This document shows positions 7,947-17,590 of a stretch of 64,000 nucleotides of DNA, in pieces. This stretch comes from Halioglobus maricola (GTDB taxonomy: Bacteria > Pseudomonadota > Gammaproteobacteria > Pseudomonadales > Halieaceae). Positions within the stretch are counted from its first letter, which is position 1; the number at the start of each line of letters is the position of its first letter. The notes under the pieces are model-generated. The model ran no database searches and was not told where the DNA came from. It was given only the letters and a program-made list of their open reading frames with translations. Both the position numbers and the translations under genes were made by a program. Location: contig NZ_CP036422.1 in NCBI RefSeq assembly GCF_009388985.1, forward strand, positions 772,501 to 836,500, read 5' to 3'.

Positions 7947-9620
7947 ATGATGCTACTGCGAACATGCCTTGTTTTCACGATATTTGTTGCAGCTACCGGT
8001 GTTCGCGCGGGGACGGGTGCTGTGGCCATGCCGGATGGGTTTTCCGCCGATGCGGCCGAGCAGGTGCTCCTGGATGGTGGGAACGCTGTCGACGCGGCGA
8101 TCGCAGCTACCTTTGTCCTGGCGGTGACGTATCCAGAGGCAGGCAACATCGGTGGCGGTGGCTTTATGACCAGCTTTGTCGACGGTGAGGCTGCGTTCCT
8201 TGATTTTCGCGAGCGGGCGCCGATCAGGGCCCACCGCGATATGTATCTGGATGAGGGCGGCAATTTCCAGCAGCGGCTGTCCCTCGTTGGAGCCAAGGCA
8301 TCTGGTGTTCCGGGAACAGTGAAGGGCATGCAGGAGGCGCATGCCCGTTACGGCAGCTTGCCCTGGGAGCGCCTTCTGGAGCCCGCGATTACCCTGGCCG
8401 ATGAGGGCTTTGTAGTGCCCGAAGTATTGGCGCAGATGGCAGCTTATAAGGTCGCGGATGATGAGGGTGCTACCAACTTCGCAGCTTACTTCGGCAAGAT
8501 GCGAGCAGGTCAGGTATTCCAGCAGCCGGAACTGGCGGCAACCCTGAGAATTCTTGCAGCGGATCCCCAGGATTTCTACACAGGGCAGCCGGCGCAGCAG
8601 TTGGTCGCGCAGATGGCTGCCAGCGGCGGCCTGATTTCAATGAAAGACCTCGCTCAATACGAAGCGCAATGGCGTGAGCCGATCCGGGCGACCTGGCGCG
8701 AGTATGAAATAGTCTCGGCTCCGCCGCCCAGCTCAGGCGGTTTGGCGCTGGTGCAGTTACTCAAGATGCGGGATTTTGCCGGCGAGCATTTCAGTAAGCG
8801 CTGGCACAACGACGCTGGCTATGTGCACTTGCTGGCAGAAATCGAGAAACGGGTCTTTGCCGACCGAGCTGAATACCTTGGTGACCCTGACTTCGTCGAT
8901 GTGCCTCTGGCCAGTCTGTTAAATGACGACTATCTTCGGGCGCGCGCAGCCGGTATTAATCCTCAGGCGATCTCTCCGATCACTGCAGTCCCCGCTGGCC
9001 TGGAATCCAGTGACACCACCCATTTCTCGATCCGGGACGGGGAGGGCAATGCTGTAGCGCTCACCTACACCTTGAATTGGGAGTTTGGCTCAGGTGTGGT
9101 TGTTGTTGGTGCCGGCTATCTCCTCAACAACGAGATGGATGATTTCAGTGCCAAGGTTGGGGTGAAGAACGGCTTTGGTGTGATTGGGAATGGCCGCAAT
9201 GCTATTGAGCCGGGCAAACGCATGCTCTCGTCGATGACACCCACGATTCTATTGCGCGACGGAGAGCCGGCTCTGGTTGTCGGAACACCGGGTGGAAGTA
9301 CGATTTTCACCTCCGTGTTTCAGGTGGTACTCAATCTGGTGGCGTTTGATATGCCTCTCCAGCAAGCAGTGGATAGCCTGCGCTTCCACCACCAGTTGCC
9401 TGATGCCGGCCTGATCCGCCACGACCAGTGGGACATTCCGGCAAGTACAAAGGAAGGGCTGGAGGCACTTGGCTATCAGGTCGAGCCCAATAGCTGGGGC
9501 AACCTTGGAGATATTCAGGCGATTGCGGTGAGTGATGGTAAGGTCAGCGCCGCGGCGGACGCCCGAGGCCGGGGAGTCGCCCGCTTGGTGCTTGTCCCTG
9601 ATCGGGTGCAAACTGACTAG
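7947..9620 (+). CDS. ggt: Gamma-glutamyltranspeptidase, exported
   Basis: A 557-residue Ntn-hydrolase. It begins with a signal peptide (LLRTCLVFTIFVAATGVRA). DTTHFSIRD contains Thr357, which by family precedent is the autocleavage site and the N-terminal nucleophile of the small subunit. TPGGST and SSMTPTI match the substrate-binding loops. It cleaves the gamma-glutamyl bond of glutathione and related peptides in the periplasm. The frame is open far upstream, over the divergent SDR gene. ATG 7947 has AGAGG 7 nt upstream and opens directly on the signal peptide; ATG 7950 is an alternative. Confidence 0.9.
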   Translation: MMLLRTCLVFTIFVAATGVRAGTGAVAMPDGFSADAAEQVLLDGGNAVDAAIAATFVLAVTYPEAGNIGGGGFMTSFVDGEAAFLDFRERAPIRAHRDMYLDEGGNFQQRLSLVGAKASGVPGTVKGMQEAHARYGSLPWERLLEPAITLADEGFVVPEVLAQMAAYKVADDEGATNFAAYFGKMRAGQVFQQPELAATLRILAADPQDFYTGQPAQQLVAQMAASGGLISMKDLAQYEAQWREPIRATWREYEIVSAPPPSSGGLALVQLLKMRDFAGEHFSKRWHNDAGYVHLLAEIEKRVFADRAEYLGDPDFVDVPLASLLNDDYLRARAAGINPQAISPITAVPAGLESSDTTHFSIRDGEGNAVALTYTLNWEFGSGVVVVGAGYLLNNEMDDFSAKVGVKNGFGVIGNGRNAIEPGKRMLSSMTPTILLRDGEPALVVGTPGGSTIFTSVFQVVLNLVAFDMPLQQAVDSLRFHHQLPDAGLIRHDQWDIPASTKEGLEALGYQVEPNSWGNLGDIQAIAVSDGKVSAAADARGRGVARLVLVPDRVQTD

Positions 9621-9646
9621 ACAGGACAGCCCGCTTAACCTAAAAT
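9618..9646 (+). promoter_or_regulatory. Predicted sigma-70 promoter for carAB
   Basis: TAGACA at 9618-9623 and TAAAAT at 9641-9646 are separated by exactly 17 nt, and each differs from consensus at one base. The -35 box overlaps the ggt stop codon. A start site near 9653 would give a leader of about 168 nt before carA. Confidence 0.65.
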
Positions 9647-9666
9647 CACCCGCCAGATTTTACACA

Positions 9667-9684
9667 CCCGCATTGCGTCGCGGG
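9667..9684 (+). promoter_or_regulatory. Upstream hairpin in the carA leader
   Basis: CCCGC (9667-9671) pairs with GCGGG (9680-9684) around an 8-nt loop, about 15 nt after the predicted start site. It could act as an RNA polymerase pause hairpin before the attenuator; that is inference from position. Confidence 0.35.
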
Positions 9685-9716
9685 CAACGTGTATCCGGTG
9701 AAAAAATCAGAGCTGA

Positions 9717-9809
9717 ATGACTATGAAAAGGCGAGATGCGGTTACCCATCTCGCTTTTTTTGCGAGCGCGCAACATACGCTTGAAAAGCCAGCTACAACT
9801 TGTGATTGA
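9717..9809 (+). CDS. Possible carAB leader peptide (30 aa)
   Basis: A 30-codon frame starts at ATG 9717 (a second ATG lies at 9723) and stops at TGA 9807-9809, just before the carA ribosome site. It contains the whole terminator hairpin, and its T-run is read as Phe-Phe. The ribosome site before it is weak. In E. coli pyrBI a leader ORF spans the attenuator, so that a ribosome close behind RNA polymerase prevents termination when UTP is scarce. The layout here is the same, but the peptide itself has no recognisable family. Confidence 0.4.
   Translation: MTMKRRDAVTHLAFFASAQHTLEKPATTCD
9731..9761 (+). terminator. Attenuator or terminator ahead of carA
   Basis: GCGAGATG pairs perfectly with CATCTCGC (8 bp, 8-nt loop), and seven T follow directly. 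It lies 60 nt before carA and 111 nt after ggt. It could end ggt transcripts, but its place downstream of the predicted carA promoter fits an attenuator better. Confidence 0.7.
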
Positions 9810-9820
9810 CGGAGGTTTGC

Positions 9821-10960
9821 TTGACCAGTCCCGCCATTTTGGTCCTTGAAGATGGTAGTGTTTTCAAAGGCTTAGCAATAGGTGCCAGTGGCACGTCCGT
9901 TGGCGAAGTGGTGTTCAACACCGCGATGAGCGGTTATCAGGAGATTCTTACAGATCCCTCCTACGCTCGTCAGATCGTCACCCTGACATACCCGCATATC
10001 GGCAATACTGGAACCAATCCCGAGGACGAGGAGTCCACCGCGATCTGGGCCGCCGGCCTGGTGATACGCGATTTGCCACTGATGGCGAGCAATTACCGCA
10101 ATGAACAGGGCCTCTCGGAGTATCTCCAGCAGCGCAATATCGTGGGTATCGCCGATATCGACACGCGCCGCCTGACCCGCATCCTGCGCGAGAAAGGCGC
10201 CCAGAATGGTTGCCTGATGGCGGGGGCTGATATCGATGAGGCCAAAGCTCTGCAACTGGCTAAAGAATTTGCCGGCCTCAAGGGTATGGACCTCGCCAAG
10301 GAAGTGACCTCCAGCGAAACCTACAGCTGGACTGAGGGCAGCTGGGCGCTGGGTAGTGGCCACGCCACCCCGGCGGAAGCTGACCTGCCCTGGCATGTAG
10401 TCGCCTATGACTACGGTGTGAAGCGCAATATCCTGCGCATGCTGGTCGACCGCGGCTGCCGCCTCACGGTGGTGCCCGCCCAGACACCCGCATCCGAGGT
10501 TCTGGCCATGAATCCAGACGGTATCTTCCTTTCCAATGGTCCGGGCGACCCCGAGCCATGCACCTATGCCATTGAGGCGATCAAGGAGATTCTCCAGACC
10601 GAGATTCCGGTATTCGGTATCTGCCTCGGCCACCAACTGCTGGCCCTGGCTTCTGGTGCCCAGACCGTGAAGATGAAATTCGGCCATCACGGCGCCAACC
10701 ATCCGGTTCAGGATGTCGAAAACGGTACGGTGTTGATCACCAGCCAGAACCACGGTTTTGCCGCTGATGAAGCCAGCCTGCCGGAATCGCTCCGGGTGAC
10801 CCATAAGTCACTGTTTGACGGTAGCCTGCAGGGCATTCACCGCACCGACAAGCCAGCATTCAGCTTTCAGGGCCACCCTGAAGCGAGCCCCGGGCCCCAC
10901 GATGCGGCGCCGTTGTTTGACCACTTTATCGAGCTGATCGAAGCCAAGGCAGGGAAGTAA
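9821..10960 (+). CDS. carA: Carbamoyl-phosphate synthase, small (glutaminase) subunit
   Basis: The subunit hydrolyses glutamine and feeds ammonia to CarB for carbamoyl phosphate, a precursor of pyrimidines and arginine. The C-terminal class I amidotransferase domain has the nucleophile Cys268 in GICLGH, with the His-x-Glu pair in [10 protein letters not shown]. The N-terminal half (residues 1-150) matches the CarA-specific domain, with [13 protein letters not shown] choose TTG 9821, because GGAGG at 9811-9815 sits 5 nt before it and the resulting 379-residue protein aligns with known CarA. An in-frame TTG at 9806 lies before the ribosome site. carB follows 5 nt later. Confidence 0.95.
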   Translation: MTSPAILVLEDGSVFKGLAIGASGTSVGEVVFNTAMSGYQEILTDPSYARQIVTLTYPHIGNTGTNPEDEESTAIWAAGLVIRDLPLMASNYRNEQGLSEYLQQRNIVGIADIDTRRLTRILREKGAQNGCLMAGADIDEAKALQLAKEFAGLKGMDLAKEVTSSETYSWTEGSWALGSGHATPAEADLPWHVVAYDYGVKRNILRMLVDRGCRLTVVPAQTPASEVLAMNPDGIFLSNGPGDPEPCTYAIEAIKEILQTEIPVFGICLGHQLLALASGAQTVKMKFGHHGANHPVQDVENGTVLITSQNHGFAADEASLPESLRVTHKSLFDGSLQGIHRTDKPAFSFQGHPEASPGPHDAAPLFDHFIELIEAKAGK

Positions 10961-10965
10961 GTAGC

Positions 10966-13900
10966 ATGCCAAAGAGAACTGATATCCAGAGCATCCTGAT
11001 CCTCGGAGCAGGTCCGATTGTTATCGGCCAGGCCTGCGAATTCGATTACTCCGGCGCGCAGGCCTGCAAGGCGCTGCGCGAAGAGGGTTACCGCGTCATC
11101 CTGGTGAACTCCAATCCGGCCACCATCATGACCGACCCGAGCATGGCCGACGCCACCTATATCGAGCCCATCGAGTGGCAGACGGTAGCGCGTATCATCG
11201 CCGACGAGAAACCGGATGCCCTGCTGCCCACGATGGGCGGCCAGACAGCGCTCAACTGCGCGCTCGACCTCGACAAGCACGGCGTACTCGCCGAGCACGG
11301 CGTGGATATGATCGGTGCGACCAAAGAAGCGATCGATATGGCGGAAGACCGCCAGTTGTTCGACAAGGCCATGAAGCGCATCGGTCTCGAGACGCCTCGC
11401 GCATCCACCGCGCACAGTCTGGAAGAGGCCTTCCAGGTACTCGACAGCATCGGCTTTCCCTGCATCATCCGTCCCTCCTTCACTATGGGCGGCTCCGGTG
11501 GCGGTATTGCTTACAACCGCGACGAGTTCGAAGAAATCTGCATGCGCGGTCTCGACCTCTCGCCCACCAACGAGTTGTTGATCGATGAATCGCTGATCGG
11601 CTGGAAGGAATACGAGATGGAGGTCGTTCGGGACAAGAACGACAACTGCATCATTGTCTGCGCCATCGAGAACTTTGACGCCATGGGTGTGCACACAGGC
11701 GACTCGATCACTGTCGCGCCTGCTCAGACGCTCACCGACAAGGAATACCAGATCATGCGCAACGCCTCGCTGGCGGTGCTGCGTGAAATCGGTGTTGAAA
11801 CCGGTGGCTCCAATGTCCAGTTTGGCCAGTGTCCGGATACCGGTCGCCTGGTGGTGATCGAGATGAATCCGCGGGTATCCCGCTCCTCTGCGCTCGCGTC
11901 CAAAGCGACCGGCTTTCCTATCGCCAAAGTGGCCGCCAAACTCGCCATCGGTTACACCCTCGACGAGTTGCAAAACGATATTACTGGCGGGGTGACTCCG
12001 GCCTCTTTCGAGCCGGCGATCGACTATGTGGTCACCAAGATTCCGCGCTTCGCCTTTGAGAAATTCAATGGTGCCGACGCCCGCCTGACCACCCAGATGA
12101 AGTCTGTGGGTGAAGTGATGGCGATTGGGCGCACCTTTCAGGAATCACTGCAGAAAGCCCTGCGTGGCCTGGAAGTGGGATCTTCCGGTTTTGAACACAT
12201 GATCGATGTGGACAACCCGGACCTGCGCGATGAACTGGTCTCGGAATTGACCAATCCGGGTGCCGAGCGCATCTGGTACATTGGCGACGCTTTCCGCGCC
12301 GGTATGTCCATCGACGAGGTGTACAAGTACTCCGGTGTGGATCCCTGGTTCCTGGTGCAGATCGAAGATCTCATCAAGACCGAAGACAATCTCAAACGAG
12401 TAGAGCTGGCCGAGATCGACGCTGAGCAGATGTTCCAGCTCAAGCGCAAAGGTTTTTCCGATGAGCGCCTGGGAGTGCTGCTGAATTCCTCCCAAAGAAG
12501 AGTGCGTCATCACCGACAGGGCCTGGGCATTCGTCCCGTCTACAAACGTGTAGATACCTGTGCCGCCGAGTTCGCCTCTGCAACCGCCTATATGTATTCC
12601 ACCTATGAGGAGGAGTGCGAGGCCGCGCCATCAGATCGAGACAAGATTCTGGTGCTGGGCGGCGGCCCCAACCGTATTGGCCAGGGCATTGAGTTCGACT
12701 ACTGCTGTGTGCACGCGGTGCTTGCAGCGCGCGAAGACGGTTACGAAACCATCATGGTCAACTGTAACCCCGAGACAGTCTCAACCGACTACGATACCTC
12801 TGATCGCCTCTACTTCGAGCCGGTCACGCTGGAAGATGTACTGGAAATTGTCGCGCTGGAGAAGCCCAAGGGTGTGATCGTCCAGTTCGGTGGCCAGACG
12901 CCGCTGAAACTGGCCCAGCGCCTGGAAGAGGAGGGCGTGCCTATTATCGGTACCACTCCTGACGCAATCGATCGCGCCGAGGATCGCGAGCGTTTCCAGC
13001 AGATGATCGACAAGCTGGGCCTGAAGCAGCCCGCCAACACAACAGTCCGCAGCACAGAGGAAGCGGTTGAAGCCGCCGCGAAGATTGGCTACCCACTGGT
13101 GGTGCGCCCCTCCTATGTCCTCGGTGGCCGCGCGATGGAAATTGTGTACCGCGAGGAAGATCTGTTGCGCTACATGACGCAGGCCGTTCAGGCCTCGGAA
13201 GATAGCCCTGTTCTGTTGGATAGTTTCCTCTCCTCCGCTATCGAAATCGATATTGACGCGGTTTCCGACGGTGAAGAAGTGGTTATCGGCGCGATCATGC
13301 AGCATATCGAGATGGCTGGCGTTCACTCCGGAGACTCCGCTTGCTCCCTGCCGCCCTACAGTCTGGATCCGGCTGTTCAGGACGAGATGCGCGAGCAGGT
13401 GAAACAGATGGCACTGGAGCTGGGCGTGAAGGGCCTGATGAACGTGCAGCTGGCCTGGCAGGACAACGAAATTTACGTGATTGAGGTAAATCCGCGTGCG
13501 TCGCGCACCGTGCCCTTTGTATCCAAGTGCATCGGTCGCTCCCTGGCCCAGGTGGCAGCCCGTTGTATGGCTGGGCAATCCCTCGCGTCGCAGGGTTTTA
13601 CCGAGGAAATCGTGCCGCCGTACTATAGCGTCAAGGAAGCGGTGCTTCCCTTTAATAAATTCCCCGGCGTTGACCCGATTCTCGGCCCGGAGATGCGCTC
13701 CACCGGTGAGGTGATGGGTGTCGGCGATAATTTTGCCACGGCCTTCGCGAAGGCCCAGCTGGGTGGGGGCGATGCGCCTCCCAAGTCTGGCACTGTGCTG
13801 ATGAGTGTGCGCGACGTGGACAAGCCAGGTGCTGTCGACGTGGCCAAGGACCTCGTTGGCATGGGCTTCAAGCTGGCTGCGACCGGCGGAACCGCCGATG

Positions 13901-14184
13901 CGCTGGAGCAAGCTGGCCTGGAAGTGCGCCGCGTCAACAAGGTACTGGAAGGTCGCCCCCATATCGTCGATATGATCAAGAATGACGAGGCGGACTTCAT
14001 TATCAACACTACCGAGGGCCGGCGAGCGATCGAAGATTCCGCGCCGATCCGTTCCAGTGCTGAGGCCCACCGCGTGTTTTACACCACCACTCTTGCTGCG
14101 GCAGAGGCCATTACGATGTCCCTCCAGGAAGAGGGCGACAAGAAAGTGCGCAGGCTACAGGACCTGCACGGGAGTATCAGTTAA
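10966..14184 (+). CDS. carB: Carbamoyl-phosphate synthase, large subunit
   Basis: A 1072-residue protein, the normal full length. It has the duplicated layout of the family: a first ATP-grasp half (about 1-400) making carboxyphosphate, an oligomerisation domain (400-550), a second ATP-grasp half (550-930) phosphorylating carbamate, and a C-terminal MGS-like allosteric domain (930-1072) where UMP and ornithine bind in E. coli. [17 protein letters not shown] and [16 protein letters not shown] mark the two equivalent halves. GGGAAG before ATG 10966 is the ribosome site. Unlike some pseudomonads, no extra ORF separates carA from carB. Confidence 0.97.
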   Translation: MPKRTDIQSILILGAGPIVIGQACEFDYSGAQACKALREEGYRVILVNSNPATIMTDPSMADATYIEPIEWQTVARIIADEKPDALLPTMGGQTALNCALDLDKHGVLAEHGVDMIGATKEAIDMAEDRQLFDKAMKRIGLETPRASTAHSLEEAFQVLDSIGFPCIIRPSFTMGGSGGGIAYNRDEFEEICMRGLDLSPTNELLIDESLIGWKEYEMEVVRDKNDNCIIVCAIENFDAMGVHTGDSITVAPAQTLTDKEYQIMRNASLAVLREIGVETGGSNVQFGQCPDTGRLVVIEMNPRVSRSSALASKATGFPIAKVAAKLAIGYTLDELQNDITGGVTPASFEPAIDYVVTKIPRFAFEKFNGADARLTTQMKSVGEVMAIGRTFQESLQKALRGLEVGSSGFEHMIDVDNPDLRDELVSELTNPGAERIWYIGDAFRAGMSIDEVYKYSGVDPWFLVQIEDLIKTEDNLKRVELAEIDAEQMFQLKRKGFSDERLGVLLNSSQRRVRHHRQGLGIRPVYKRVDTCAAEFASATAYMYSTYEEECEAAPSDRDKILVLGGGPNRIGQGIEFDYCCVHAVLAAREDGYETIMVNCNPETVSTDYDTSDRLYFEPVTLEDVLEIVALEKPKGVIVQFGGQTPLKLAQRLEEEGVPIIGTTPDAIDRAEDRERFQQMIDKLGLKQPANTTVRSTEEAVEAAAKIGYPLVVRPSYVLGGRAMEIVYREEDLLRYMTQAVQASEDSPVLLDSFLSSAIEIDIDAVSDGEEVVIGAIMQHIEMAGVHSGDSACSLPPYSLDPAVQDEMREQVKQMALELGVKGLMNVQLAWQDNEIYVIEVNPRASRTVPFVSKCIGRSLAQVAARCMAGQSLASQGFTEEIVPPYYSVKEAVLPFNKFPGVDPILGPEMRSTGEVMGVGDNFATAFAKAQLGGGDAPPKSGTVLMSVRDVDKPGAVDVAKDLVGMGFKLAATGGTADALEQAGLEVRRVNKVLEGRPHIVDMIKNDEADFIINTTEGRRAIEDSAPIRSSAEAHRVFYTTTLAAAEAITMSLQEEGDKKVRRLQDLHGSIS

Positions 14185-14660
14185 TGAATAATGTACCGAT
14201 GACTGTGGCAGGGGAAGCGGCCCTGCGCGCCGAGCTGGAGCACCTCAAGAAGGTGGAGCGGCCACGTATCTCCGACGCGATTGCCGATGCCCGCGAGCAT
14301 GGCGACCTGAAGGAGAATGCCGAGTATCACGCGGCTCGCGAACAGCAGAGCTTTGCCGAGGGTCGTATCATGGAAATTGAGGGCAAGCTGGCCGGCGCCC
14401 AGGTTATCGATGTGACTCAGATTGCCAAGACTGGCAAGGTTATTTTTGGTACGACAGTAAGCCTTCTCAACGTCGAAACTGACGATGAAGTGACGTACAA
14501 AATCGTTGGCGAAGACGAGGCGGATGTAAAGAACAACCTGATTTCCATCGGCTCACCAATCGCCCGTGCGCTGATCGGCAAGGAAGAAGGTGATGTCGTG
14601 GTTGTGCGTGCTCCCGGCGGCGAAATCGAGTACGAAATAGACGACGTTCAGCACATTTGA
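14184..14660 (+). CDS. greA: Transcription elongation factor GreA
   Basis: A 158-residue protein, standard for GreA. The N-terminal coiled coil carries the acidic tip GDLKENAEY, which enters the RNA polymerase secondary channel and stimulates cleavage of backtracked RNA. The C-terminal domain includes the [15 protein letters not shown] segment. It begins at TAATG, overlapping the carB stop by one base, so it belongs to the carAB operon, as is known in Pseudomonas. Confidence 0.97.
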   Translation: MNNVPMTVAGEAALRAELEHLKKVERPRISDAIADAREHGDLKENAEYHAAREQQSFAEGRIMEIEGKLAGAQVIDVTQIAKTGKVIFGTTVSLLNVETDDEVTYKIVGEDEADVKNNLISIGSPIARALIGKEEGDVVVVRAPGGEIEYEIDDVQHI

Positions 14661-14670
14661 TGAGAGTGAG

Positions 14671-14700
14671 TGGACGCTGCTGAGGCAGCGCCCACGCGCG
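14671..14700. repeat. Palindromic repeat copy 1, between convergent genes
   Basis: CGCTGC and GCAGCG form a stem around TGAG, followed by a C/G-rich tail. Twenty-five of 30 positions are identical to 55203-55232. Both copies lie between the 3' ends of convergent genes, as REP-type elements do. There is no T-run directly after the stem, so plain intrinsic termination is unlikely. Confidence 0.5.
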
Positions 14701-14704
14701 GATT

Positions 14705-15277
14705 TTATTTCGGGTCGTAGCTGTACTTCTGGCCGGCAATCGCCGCCTCATACATCAGGCCACCCTTGGCAATAGTGAACACAGCCATACCTTTGCGATA
14801 ACCGAGTGACGCGGTCGATGCGTCGTTTTTGCCGCCCGCTACGCTTGTCTGGGTGCCACCTCCCGTATTGGCCTGCGCGCCTGCAGATGCAGTGATCGCT
14901 ACAGCCGTCGCTTGCGCGCCGAACTCGAAATTGCCCGAGGTGAAGTCCTCAAACGCGCGTTTGTCCTCGAAGAAGATCACCTGGCTATAAGCTTGTCCGC
15001 CGAGCTGCCAACCGATAGAGAGCTGACTCATTTTAGTATCGCCGACTTGCGCACCACCTGCGTAGACACGGCCCTTGCCGTGTGCCCCGCCAATGCCCAT
15101 TCCACCCTTGCCGATAGTGGGAAACAGGGCGTAGCCGTAGCAGTTATCGAAGTATGCAGCGCTTTCGCCGGCATTGATGAAGGTCTTTTTGGCGTCATCA
15201 AATTCGTCGGCGTGGGCCGTCTGCAGAGTGAGTAGCACCATCGCAGTGGCGAACAGGGATTGGAGTGTTCTAGTCAT
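14705..15277 (-). CDS. Exported Ysc84/SYLF-like domain protein
   Basis: A 190-residue protein with a clear signal peptide cleaved after LQTAHA. The mature part is Gly/Ala rich. It contains GYALFPTIGKGGMGIGGAHGKG and, near the end, a KGGLMYEAAIAGQKY segment, both typical of the Ysc84 (SYLF) family, some of which bind lipids. It probably resides in the periplasm or on a membrane. A role in lipid or envelope homeostasis is a family-based guess. It is convergent to greA and divergent from feoA. Confidence 0.75.
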   Translation of the reverse strand: MTRTLQSLFATAMVLLTLQTAHADEFDDAKKTFINAGESAAYFDNCYGYALFPTIGKGGMGIGGAHGKGRVYAGGAQVGDTKMSQLSIGWQLGGQAYSQVIFFEDKRAFEDFTSGNFEFGAQATAVAITASAGAQANTGGGTQTSVAGGKNDASTASLGYRKGMAVFTIAKGGLMYEAAIAGQKYSYDPK

Positions 15278-15374
15278 AGGGATTGGGTCCTTGGAGATTG
15301 ATGGGAAAGCAGCCTATAACATCGTACATGACGCGTGATTTGTCCACCGATAAGCGCGCGCACCGACTGTTGAA

Positions 15375-15389
15375 TGCTAATCGTTCTCA
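15375..15389. promoter_or_regulatory. Fur box upstream of feoAB
   Basis: TGCTAATCGTTCTCA matches the 7-1-7 Fur consensus TGATAATNATTATCA at 12 of 14 defined positions. It lies directly upstream of the predicted feoA -10 element, where bound Fe-Fur would block RNA polymerase. Confidence 0.7.
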
Positions 15390-15393
15390 TTGG

Positions 15394-15402
15394 TGCTATG
15401 AT
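15394..15402 (+). promoter_or_regulatory. Extended -10 promoter element for feoA
   Basis: TGCTATGAT is an extended -10 element (TG, one base, TATGAT). No good -35 box is seen at 16-18 nt, which is common for this class. The Fur box ends 5 nt upstream of it. Confidence 0.5.
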
Positions 15403-15430
15403 CGCCGCATTCAAATTTTGGAGAGGAAGC

Positions 15431-15679
15431 GTGCGCACATCCCTATGGTCACTCAAGGCGGGAGACCGTTGCACAATTGTGGGTTACGACGACGCGTTGG
15501 CCGATAAATACCGTATTCGGCTGATGGAGTTTGGTTTTCACGCGGGCGAGAGTGTGGCCTGCTTGCAGTCGCCGGCTTTTGGTGCACCCAAGGTCTATCA
15601 GGTCAGTAATACCGTCTACTCCCTCGACGATGAAGTCGCCACCCACGTGCGGGTTCAGCGAGACGATAACAATGAGTAG
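15431..15679 (+). CDS. feoA: Ferrous iron transport protein A
   Basis: An 82-residue SH3-like FeoA protein. LKAGDRCTIVGY at the start and KYRIRLMEFGFHAGESV are the typical opening strands and helix. FeoA associates with FeoB on the cytosolic side of the inner membrane. The frame is open from 15374, but GTG 15431 has GGAGAGGA at 15420-15427 and gives the normal FeoA length. The last 8 nt (ATGAGTAG) overlap the feoB start, so the two are translated together. Confidence 0.9.
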   Translation: MRTSLWSLKAGDRCTIVGYDDALADKYRIRLMEFGFHAGESVACLQSPAFGAPKVYQVSNTVYSLDDEVATHVRVQRDDNNE

Positions 15680-17504
15680 TGTGATCCTCATCGGTAGCCC
15701 GAATTCGGGCAAGAGCTTGCTGTTCAATCGTCTCACCGGCTTGTCCCAGAAGGTCGCCAATTTTCCGGGTATTACGGTGGATGTCGGCACCGGCCCGCTG
15801 CAAGCGCTCCCGGATAAAACCCTGATCGATTTTCCTGGCACGTATTCGCTGCAGGCGATTTCGGCCGAGGAGGAGGTCGCTGTAGAGCGGTTTGAGCAGT
15901 CTCTTGACGATCCGGATGTGGAGCGCGTGCTGTGCATCATCGATGCGACCCGTCTTGAGAAAAGCCTGCTGTTCACCCTGCAGGTGATTCGCGACTGCGA
16001 GCGGCGGGGCAAGGAAGTTTTTGTTCTGGCGAACATGATCGACGTCCTCGACAGTCACGGCCTCGAGCTCGATGTGGCGGGCCTGTCAGCGGCGCTGCAT
16101 ACGCCTGTGATGCCGATTTCGGCACGCTCTGGTAAAGGAGTCGATGAGGTCGTGGCAGCCCTGTCGCGAGCTGTGGCGCCCGGCGCCCGGCGTGAGCACC
16201 TGATGCATACCCCGGATGAAATCCTGCGCGGCGAGGCGCACAGCCTCGCGCGTCGTTATGGTCCCCAGGGTGACATTCTGGTCAGAGAGCAGAATCGCCT
16301 GGATAGTTTCTTTCTCCACTCCCTGACCGGAGGCGTCTCCTTCTTCGTCATTATGTATTTGCTGTTTCAGTCGATTTTTACCTGGTCGGCACCCGCGATG
16401 GACGCAGTAGAGATGAGTCTTGGCTGGATGGCCGATGCCATCGTCCCCAATATTGGCAACCCCTTGCTGGCCGACTTTACCGCTGATGCGCTGTTTGGCG
16501 GTATTGGGGCGTTCCTGGTGTTCGTACCACAGATCTTTGTTCTCACCTTTGTTATCGGACTGCTCGAAGACTCGGGCTACATGGCGCGGGCGGCACTGAT
16601 CTGCCACAAGCCACTGCGTCTCTTTGGCTTGACTGGTAAGAGTTTCATTCCTCTGCTATCGGGGACAGCCTGTGCGATCCCCGCCATCTATGCTGCCCGG
16701 GCTATCGATTCGCCAAGAAAGCGCCTGTTGACCTATATGGCTATCCCTTTGATGCCCTGCAGCGCTCGCCTGCCTGTATACACACTGCTGATTGCTGCGT
16801 TTATTCCATCGAGTACCGCGCTCGGGGGGCTGCTCGGTTGGCAGGGCCTGGCCATGTTTGGGATCTATTTTTTCGGTATGCTTTGTGGTCTGCTGGTCAC
16901 TGCTTTTGTTTCCCGCACCAGCGACGACCACTACAACGACCTTCCGTTTGTGCTTGAACTCCCTCCCTATCGTCTCCCGGGCCTTGTGCCGATCGTCCGC
17001 AACGCCTGGAACCGCTCCAAGCACTTTGTGACCAAGGCAGGCAAAATCATCTTCACTCTGGCCCTGGTCATCTGGGTATTGGGTTACTTCCCTAACTATG
17101 GCGCCGACCTCAGTGAGTCCTGGCTTGGCCAGATTGGCCAAGTGGTGGAACCGATATTCCAGCCTATGGGCCTTGACTGGCGCTACGGCGTAGCGATCTT
17201 CGCGTCCTTTGCCGCTCGCGAGGTGTTTGTGGGTACGCTGGGTACTATTTTCGGTATCGAGGGCGCAGATGAAAATATGGTGCCACTGGTAGATCATATT
17301 CAGGGCAGCGGGCTGCCGTTGGGCTCCGGGCTCGCATTGTTGGTGTTTTTCGCGATCTCACTACAGTGCATTTCCACCCTCGCTATTCTGGCCAAGGAGA
17401 GCGCCTCTCGCTCCCTGACCCTGAAAATGTTCTTCGGTTATTTCGTGCTGGCCTATGTCGCCGCAGTGGCTGTTTTTCAGGTGACCAGTCTCGTCACCAG
17501 CTGA
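15672..17504 (+). CDS. feoB: Ferrous iron transporter FeoB, short form
   Basis: The inner-membrane Fe(II) transporter. The N-terminal G domain has G1 GSPNSGKS, G3 DFPGT and G4 NMID. The membrane core has GTACAIPAIYAAR and MPCSARLPVY, equivalents of the family's conserved cysteine segments (GFGCNVPA and CGARLPVY in usual FeoB). At 610 residues it is far shorter than the 750-770 usual in enterics and pseudomonads. The shortening seems to lie in the cytosolic linker after the G domain and at the C-terminus, since the TM core reads intact. The start ATG 15672 overlaps the feoA stop. Confidence 0.9.
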   Translation: MSSVILIGSPNSGKSLLFNRLTGLSQKVANFPGITVDVGTGPLQALPDKTLIDFPGTYSLQAISAEEEVAVERFEQSLDDPDVERVLCIIDATRLEKSLLFTLQVIRDCERRGKEVFVLANMIDVLDSHGLELDVAGLSAALHTPVMPISARSGKGVDEVVAALSRAVAPGARREHLMHTPDEILRGEAHSLARRYGPQGDILVREQNRLDSFFLHSLTGGVSFFVIMYLLFQSIFTWSAPAMDAVEMSLGWMADAIVPNIGNPLLADFTADALFGGIGAFLVFVPQIFVLTFVIGLLEDSGYMARAALICHKPLRLFGLTGKSFIPLLSGTACAIPAIYAARAIDSPRKRLLTYMAIPLMPCSARLPVYTLLIAAFIPSSTALGGLLGWQGLAMFGIYFFGMLCGLLVTAFVSRTSDDHYNDLPFVLELPPYRLPGLVPIVRNAWNRSKHFVTKAGKIIFTLALVIWVLGYFPNYGADLSESWLGQIGQVVEPIFQPMGLDWRYGVAIFASFAAREVFVGTLGTIFGIEGADENMVPLVDHIQGSGLPLGSGLALLVFFAISLQCISTLAILAKESASRSLTLKMFFGYFVLAYVAAVAVFQVTSLVTS

Positions 17505-17520
17505 CCAAAAGTTTTTTTTT
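17480..17520 (+). terminator. Possible terminator at the end of feoB
   Basis: GGTGAC pairs with GTCACC around a 7-nt loop inside the last feoB codons, and nine T follow at 17512-17520 after a 13-nt gap. The gap makes it non-canonical, so it is a weak call. Confidence 0.35.
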
Positions 17521-17529
17521 GCGGCGGAT

Positions 17530-17555
17530 GTAACTTTTGTGCTGCTGCCTGCGAA
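17530..17555 (+). promoter_or_regulatory. Predicted ECF-sigma promoter of the spondin operon
   Basis: GTAACT at 17530-17535 and CGAA at 17552-17555 are separated by exactly 16 nt. From memory, promoters of Caulobacter SigF, the ECF factor paired with NrsF, read GTAACC-N16-CGAA, one base away from this. The sigma and NrsF-type genes lie directly downstream in the same apparent operon, so autoregulation is likely. Confidence 0.55.
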
Positions 17556-17590
17556 TACGGGTTAAACCCCCAACAGCAGGAAGCAGCATC

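Noticed and set aside
12781..14070. Long open frame antisense to carB
   Set aside because: Rich in His/Arg/Leu in the pattern of a shadow frame; carB on the other strand is unambiguous.
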